A stretch of 64,000 nucleotides of DNA from Lucifuga dentata (taxonomy: Eukaryota; Chordata; Actinopteri; Ophidiiformes; Bythitidae): NCBI GenBank assembly GCA_014773175.1, contig VXCM01000306.1, positions 96,001 through 160,000 on the forward strand. The letters run 5' to 3'. Positions 60,031-64,000 of the stretch are shown here, one piece after another. Below the pieces are notes generated by a model. The model was not told the DNA's origin. It made no database searches and worked only from the letters and a program-made list of their open reading frames with translations. The position numbers and the translations under genes are program-made. Within the stretch, counting starts at the first letter, position 1. Each line of letters opens with the position of its first letter.

Positions 60031-62891
60031 GATAGATAGACAGATGAATGGATAGATAGGATAGATAGACAGATAGAAAGACAGACGGATACCTGTAGGG
60101 AGGTGACAGTGGAGATGTCCTTGATGCGACCCTCCTCATCCTTCAGGTTGTATCCCTCTGGCCGCTTATCTCTCTCACTCACCTTCCACAGCTTGATGGT
60201 CTTATCTGAGAGACAGACAGACAAGAGTTTTAACCAGATATGATAAAAATCTGCTGTTTGCTGAACTTCTAAATTTGCAGTCTCATGATCACACACATGT
60301 GATATGAGAATAGGCTAAATATAGAATTTCACCTCAAACTGGAAGATCTAAATGACTAAAATCTAGAGGTTTACAATTCAGACAGGTATTTGAGTACATC
60401 CCAAATTTTGTATTCGACAAGACAAATCACTGCAACTGTCAATTCTCAACACCAGCAAGACTCTACACCAGCAAATAGCAGGTCTGTGGATTATACTGAA
60501 TAAATCATAACCAGCACTTCAGAGGCAACATCACCTAATGAACTACCTAACTGCTGAGGCAGACCTTATATTTTTTCATACTCTCAATCATAAATAATAT
60601 AGTGCTTATGGAAATCAATACAGTTGTGCTCAGGGACAATCTATAGATTTTCCACTATAGCCATAAATGTACAGTACACTGAGGATGAGACCTCTCTTCC
60701 AAGCCAGATAAACTCACATCCTAATGCACTTCAGGAAAGTGATGCAGAAAAGCATTACAGAAAAGCCCTTTATGCAGCACAAACAAACAAACAAACAAAC
60801 AAAAAAATCTCTTTAGCCAAGGGAGTATCTGCTTTCTGACCCATGTAACAAACTGAAATATGGGCTCAAGACCAACTGCTGGGATCAACCTCATTCCTTA
60901 CACTTTGCACAGGTAAATTTTTATCTTATTTTTATTAAGGGATCTCACGCATCAGAACTTCAATAACGACACACTTTGGAAGAGTTTTACAAACCACATG
61001 ATCAGATATTGTACCATTGGATGTGAATGCCTTGAAAAAGCCTGTTCAATCAAACCTCAGATCCACAACCAAGCACATCGCCACAGCAGCGACTTCCTGA
61101 TTCCTCTGGGAGAAAGGGCTCTCACCATTGGTAGAGAGGAGGAAGTGGGCGGCGTTCTGCTGAGGCAGCCATCTGATCTTATTGATCTTCTCCTCGATCT
61201 CCAGACTTTTAAGGTAGTCGAACTCGGGCTCATGGCTCTGGAAGGTGCTGTAGACATTGTACTCTCCCTGGGAGAATGGCTCAGACTTGCTCTGTGGGTA
61301 AAGAGAGAGAGAGAGAGAGAATAGAAGAAGAGAGAAAGGTAAATGTGGGGTGAAATATGGTATCTATAAACATGATGAAGGAGGAACTTTGAATTTGGAC
61401 TTGATCAATCACATGTACAGTCACAGGACCATGTGGTAGTTAACATTGTTTTAAAGATATCAAAATCTGAGCACTAACAAGATTTAAATTTTTTTTCTGA
61501 ACATAAAATAACATGCAAAAATCTGAATACAGATAAAAATCCAATACCATTTGAGTTTAAACCTTTAATATATCAGTAGCTCATTTGCATTTTCTCTCCA
61601 TGTTCCTCTTCACTTGTATTATGTGAAGCCTCATCCTCACAGCAAAATAACCTTATTTACAGTAAACAACAGTGGACACTTTTGTCTTTTAGCAAGAGAT
61701 ACAACTTTTGGATGTTTGGGGGCATAAAGCCAGTCTGCTCCTGTTAAAAAATAAAAACATATGAGTATTAACTATGGGCACATGTAACCAAGTCAGTTAC
61801 CTTTAAAGGACCATTTCGGCGATCATGCATGTTTGAGCCCAATATATACAACCCGCATACATGTTATGTTAGAAAGCAAGACACAAGCAATTTCCAAATT
61901 CCTGTTATTCTTTCAAATCCCCTAATCTTTCAAAAATCAAATGTTCATGTGATACACTCACCTTAAAATTCAACGTTTCACCTTCTAACACTTATGCGCA
62001 ATTGTAAAAGGAACAGTTGTTTTAATTACTCGGCAAAAGCTGTTTTCTCCTGGGACTATATTCCCTGGTGGAGAAATACATCTTCTATGCCACTCCATGT
62101 TGGATCAGAATAAAGTTACTTCAACAAAAACCTAATAGACATGTTGTTTGCTGTGATGGATTACATACAGTATCTAATCCATGTTTCAAGTCTGTACAAG
62201 TTGATTTTACTTGCGTACTGAAATGAACTGAAAAGTGATGGCAGTATGGAAGGTAAGGGAAATTTAGCGCTAAAGAAGTACATTTTGGGAAATGGCTGTC
62301 AGTAACGTAATATGTACGCGGATTGTCAAACATGTTCGATCACTGGTATGGTCCTTTAATTGGAACATCTCAAAAAATAGCACAATATTGACCCTCCACA
62401 GCTGTCATGATATATCTGAAAACACAGTGGCATTTATCTGTCGATCTGGAGTCTAGATCAGTTTTCCAGATTCTAGGATCAGCAGATCAGTGAATCAGCT
62501 GTTGTGGTGTTTGGCTGGACTGAACACATGAATCTCAGTTTGAGTTGGGTGAACGTATCGTTGAAAGAGAAATTTTTTTTAATTTAAATGTGTATTTGGA
62601 TAGGGACTGATGCAGAGACATATGTCATTCATAGAATAAACTAATGCTGCACATCATAGCATTTTTAGCCAAGGCTAGTTTACAAAGCTTGTCCCTAATT
62701 GGGCTTTCAAATTTCAAATTGTTCACACCTGGAGTAAAAAATGATGTGAACACATGCACATGGTGTTCATGTGGGTTTACATGTGTGTGTTACCTCAGGT
62801 TCCCTCTGAAAGATGACCACTCGGCCCCCTTTATCCCCTGTGGCCAGGAGCTCTCCTGTGTGGTTGAACTCAACAGTGGAGATGATATCGG
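53468..62891 (-). CDS. ppp2r2c: PP2A regulatory subunit B55 gamma (8 visible coding exons, N-terminus outside the window)
   Basis: Exons: 62891-62794, 61291-61126, 60205-60093, 59283-59137 (5' end lost), 58351-58187, 57587-57418, 55121-55030, 53762-53468. They encode nearly all of a seven-blade WD40 propeller, from [20 protein letters not shown] to [12 protein letters not shown] at the stop. B55 subunits choose substrates and location for the PP2A core; the gamma form is brain-enriched in mammals. The [16 protein letters not shown] and KLNSEMH endings fit gamma better than alpha, beta or delta, and the position beside wfs1 agrees. The first roughly 24 residues are not found and should lie right of the window. 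About 11 residues corresponding to human VPVLKPMDLMV are missing at the gap at 59284. Confidence 0.93.
54020..54609. mobile_element. Palindromic TA-flanked MITE, copy B (590 bp, complete)
   Basis: The ends are AAGGACCATACCACCCATTTT and its near-perfect inverse, flanked by TA on both sides. The whole element is largely self-complementary. It carries an A-run insertion near 54125 and lies in a ppp2r2c intron. Confidence 0.8.
54738..54782. repeat. Short overlapping inverted repeat
   Basis: GTTTTTAATG, CATTAAAAAC and GTTTTTAATGATCA lie in succession, allowing two alternative hairpins. Confidence 0.7.
54912..54912. other. Assembly gap (single N) in poly(A)
   Basis: An N in an A-run about 120 bp from ppp2r2c exon 8. 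Confidence 0.9.
55030..55121 (-). CDS. ppp2r2c: ppp2r2c coding exon 8
   Basis: It encodes [20 protein letters not shown] and FECAWNGSD, with donor GTACCT. Its acceptor (TTTCTCCAG) is preceded by a (TC)n(TG)n tract. Confidence 0.96.
55125..55187. repeat. (CA)n(GA)n microsatellite at a splice acceptor
   Basis: Read on the transcript it is (TC)n then (TG)n ending in TTTCTCCAG at ppp2r2c exon 8, so it occupies the polypyrimidine-tract position. Confidence 0.9.
56201..56210. promoter_or_regulatory. CTATAAATAG: MEF2-type or TATA-type site
   Basis: An exact match to the MEF2 consensus YTA(A/T)4TAR that also reads as a TATA box, in a GC-richer pocket (56150-56280) inside a ppp2r2c intron. It could be an enhancer, a nested promoter or chance. 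Confidence 0.3.
56590..56702 (+). mobile_element. Probable 3' end of a LINE/SINE
   Basis: CCCTGCACAGGATCAGCAGGTATAGGGAATGG-type sequence ending in GATGGATGGATG resembles a 3' tail that recurs in fish genomes. I recall the motif but cannot name the family with certainty. Confidence 0.4.
56785..57065 (+). mobile_element. Possible Tc1/mariner transposase remnant
   Basis: ACAGTCAAAAGTT near the left resembles a Tc1 end, and a frame containing VFQDDNA near 56975 recalls the catalytic-Asp motif of the family. It is badly degraded. Confidence 0.3.
57418..57587 (-). CDS. ppp2r2c: ppp2r2c coding exon 7
   Basis: Acceptor TTGTCTCCAG, donor GTTGGA. It encodes [20 protein letters not shown] and [20 protein letters not shown]. 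Confidence 0.96.
58187..58351 (-). CDS. ppp2r2c: ppp2r2c coding exon 6
   Basis: Acceptor TTTCTCCCAG, donor GTAAGT. It encodes [20 protein letters not shown] and [20 protein letters not shown]. Confidence 0.96.
58430..59130 (-). other. ppp2r2c intron between exons 5 and 6
   Basis: AT-rich and GT-rich sequence with no recognised exon or known repeat. Confidence 0.6.
59137..59283 (-). CDS. ppp2r2c: ppp2r2c coding exon 5 (5' part missing at an assembly gap)
   Basis: The readable part starts in the middle of a Val codon ([16 protein letters not shown]...) directly at the N of 59284 and runs to a GTATCC donor. It includes [19 protein letters not shown]. The acceptor and about 11 codons are absent, replaced by N and (GA)n. 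Confidence 0.92.
59284..59331. repeat. (GA)n microsatellite with assembly gap at the exon 5 border
   Basis: N at 59284 followed by a GA run. It directly abuts coding sequence, which shows that exon bases and the acceptor have been lost here. Confidence 0.9.
59679..59784. repeat. 106-bp nested palindrome
   Basis: ACAGATATGTTTTCA to the left mirrors TGAAAACATATCTGT to the right, around two copies of TGTACTGAATATATATATTC. The centre is CATGCATG at 59728-59735. It is followed by (TA)n and (CA)n runs to about 59840. Confidence 0.85.
59968..60066. repeat. (GATA)n tetranucleotide repeat
   Basis: About 15 near-perfect GATA units followed by degraded copies, ending about 25 bp from the donor of ppp2r2c exon 4. 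Confidence 0.95.
60093..60205 (-). CDS. ppp2r2c: ppp2r2c coding exon 4
   Basis: Acceptor GTCTCTCAG, donor GTATCC. It contains [20 protein letters not shown] and [10 protein letters not shown] long (GATA)n repeat starts about 30 bp past the donor. Confidence 0.96.
61126..61291 (-). CDS. ppp2r2c: ppp2r2c coding exon 3
   Basis: Acceptor TTTACCCACAG, donor GTGAGA, ending in phase 1. It contains [20 protein letters not shown] and [20 protein letters not shown]. Confidence 0.96.
61295..61320. repeat. (GA)n microsatellite near the ppp2r2c exon 3 acceptor
   Basis: On the transcript this is a (TC)n tract directly upstream of TTTACCCACAG. Confidence 0.85.
61806..62356. mobile_element. Palindromic TA-flanked MITE, copy C (551 bp, complete)
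   Basis: It starts AAGGACCATTTCGG and ends ATGGTCCTT, flanked by TA. It shares GCATGTTTGAGCCCAATATAT, the GGGACTATATTCCCTGGTGGAG core and the terminal inverse with copies A and B. Confidence 0.75.
62794..62891 (-). CDS. ppp2r2c: ppp2r2c coding exon 2 (first visible)
   Basis: It encodes (A)[20 protein letters not shown], then [12 protein letters not shown], ending at a GTAACA donor. The acceptor AG is directly next to an N and a G-run, so the sequence before it is unreliable. Confidence 0.9.
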
Positions 62892-62893
62892 CT

Positions 62894-62911
62894 NGGGGGG
62901 GGGGGGGGGTG
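62894..62911. repeat. Poly(G) run with assembly gap
   Basis: N at 62894 followed by a G-run; on the transcript a C-run leads into the acceptor of ppp2r2c exon 2. Confidence 0.9.
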
Positions 62912-63094
62912 GAGAGAAAGAAAAGAAAGAAAGGAAGAAAGGCAGGGAAACAGAAAGTAGCCATTAGCTAATTGAACACACATCATCATTCATCTACATA
63001 ATCTGTTTATATCGGCTCCTTCTATATTATCAATCATATCAACAGACACACTGTTGATACACACTAACATTAAAATAAATGTTCTGAAAATCAT

Positions 63095-63097
<3 letters not shown>

Positions 63098-63149
<52 letters not shown>

Positions 63150-63155
63150 GAGAGT
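63098..63155. repeat. (GA)n microsatellite
   Basis: A GA run with one GGGA interruption in the ppp2r2c upstream intron. Confidence 0.95.
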
Positions 63156-64000
63156 GTGTCAACTGTTTTGCATCAGGCGCAGGTGTTTTCTATGCTTCAG
63201 TTTGACACATTTTCATTGTAACACTAAAATGTCACTTCAGAGGTCATCACTGGAGACTGCGTGTGTCACGAACTTGTGTGTCTTTGTGCATCATATACTT
63301 CATGTCTGAAAGTGTTTATTGCAAATGCATTCGCAGTGATCGAATATTAAACAAACATTCATCAATACATTAATTTGCATACTAATGACAGACATGTCCC
63401 CGGCTCTGGCTCGGTGTTCCACTCACACACACACCAACACAGTCTGACTCAGTGACAATAATGCTTTTAAAATGCAAAGTAACCAGCCACTTAGCATTTG
63501 CTGACTCAGCACTATCGGTGCCGAATACTTTCAATGCCCCTCCTACATCAATACGCAGAACATGAAACAATAGTTGTGACCAATAAAATAAACAAATAAA
63601 AGGATGTCCTCAAAATGTCTTAAATTAACTGTAAACCATAATATAACACCAAGGGTTGAACAAAAATCTACTGAGCTGACTCGGATAGAAAAGAATACAC
63701 GTCTCTATTGGCATTGACTGTAATAAAAATAGAGCATTGAGTCTGAGTGATTCAAAACTGTGAGCCTTTTCTATTTTGTGCTGGTCTTGAGAGAAAACTT
63801 AACGGTGGGGGAGGCAAAGACAATTTCTCCACCACTGAACAATCCTATTCACCCTCACTTCATCCATTTACCATCACCTTTATGTCTTTCTGTCATCTTT
63901 CCACTACTCTTTTTTCTTTCATCTCAGTCCCCCTTTTATCTCTGTAACAAATTCTTCTCTCTATCTCAGCTTGTTGCTTGGGTCTCCTGATTCTTCTCCC
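63156..64000 (-). other. ppp2r2c intron, continuing past the window
   Basis: No sequence matching the expected first coding exon (start MGEDT-like) is visible. The first exon should lie further right. Confidence 0.6.

Noticed and set aside
59968..60066. Regular short repeats resembling a CRISPR array
   Set aside because: It is a pure tetranucleotide microsatellite in a vertebrate intron, with no spacers.
59765..60296. Open frames made of Ser-Ile-Tyr-Leu repeats
   Set aside because: Translations of the (GATA)n and (TA)n tracts; only the ppp2r2c exon 4 part is coding.

Overview
This is an intron-rich nuclear window from a vertebrate, almost certainly a ray-finned fish. The encoded proteins are close to human wolframin, JAKMIP1 and the PP2A B55-gamma subunit, but introns are short, dinucleotide microsatellites are dense, and there are Tc1/mariner relics of the kind common in teleosts. 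It is a draft assembly: ten single N characters sit inside homopolymers, microsatellites or next to exact duplications. All exon boundaries were called by eye from reading frames, GT/AG sites and remembered human proteins; no alignment was run.

Layout. 1-3.4 kb: no gene seen. About 3.4-15.1 kb, minus strand: a 16-exon gene for a predicted 1870-residue protein made of long coiled coils, a Ser/Thr-rich linker and a C-terminal fibronectin type III-like domain. By position this is the fish counterpart of human C4orf50. 17.3-29.5 kb, minus strand: jakmip1, 21 coding exons, 856 residues, with two readable alternative C-termini inside introns and a probable first exon and promoter near 36 kb. 41.3-49.2 kb, plus strand: wfs1 (wolframin), one probable non-coding exon plus nine coding exons, 969 residues. 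About 51.7 kb to beyond the right edge, minus strand: ppp2r2c, eight visible coding exons. Its first coding exon lies outside the window, and one internal exon has lost its 5' end to an assembly gap.

The order and orientation C4orf50(-), JAKMIP1(-), WFS1(+), PPP2R2C(-) match human chromosome 4p16.1 as I remember it, and this supports the weakest identification (C4orf50). The genes share a neuronal or secretory-cell flavour: a microtubule and GABA-B receptor linker, an ER membrane regulator and a brain-enriched phosphatase subunit. They are separate vertebrate genes, not an operon.

The observations most worth checking are: a read-through jakmip1 isoform with a tail-anchor-like transmembrane segment; a second read-through end that resembles the human short isoform; sixteen tandem 14-residue units in the C4orf50-like protein; splice acceptors of ppp2r2c whose pyrimidine tracts are microsatellites; a family of three palindromic TA-flanked elements of about 0.5-0.6 kb; and two Tc1 relics that share one internal rearrangement.
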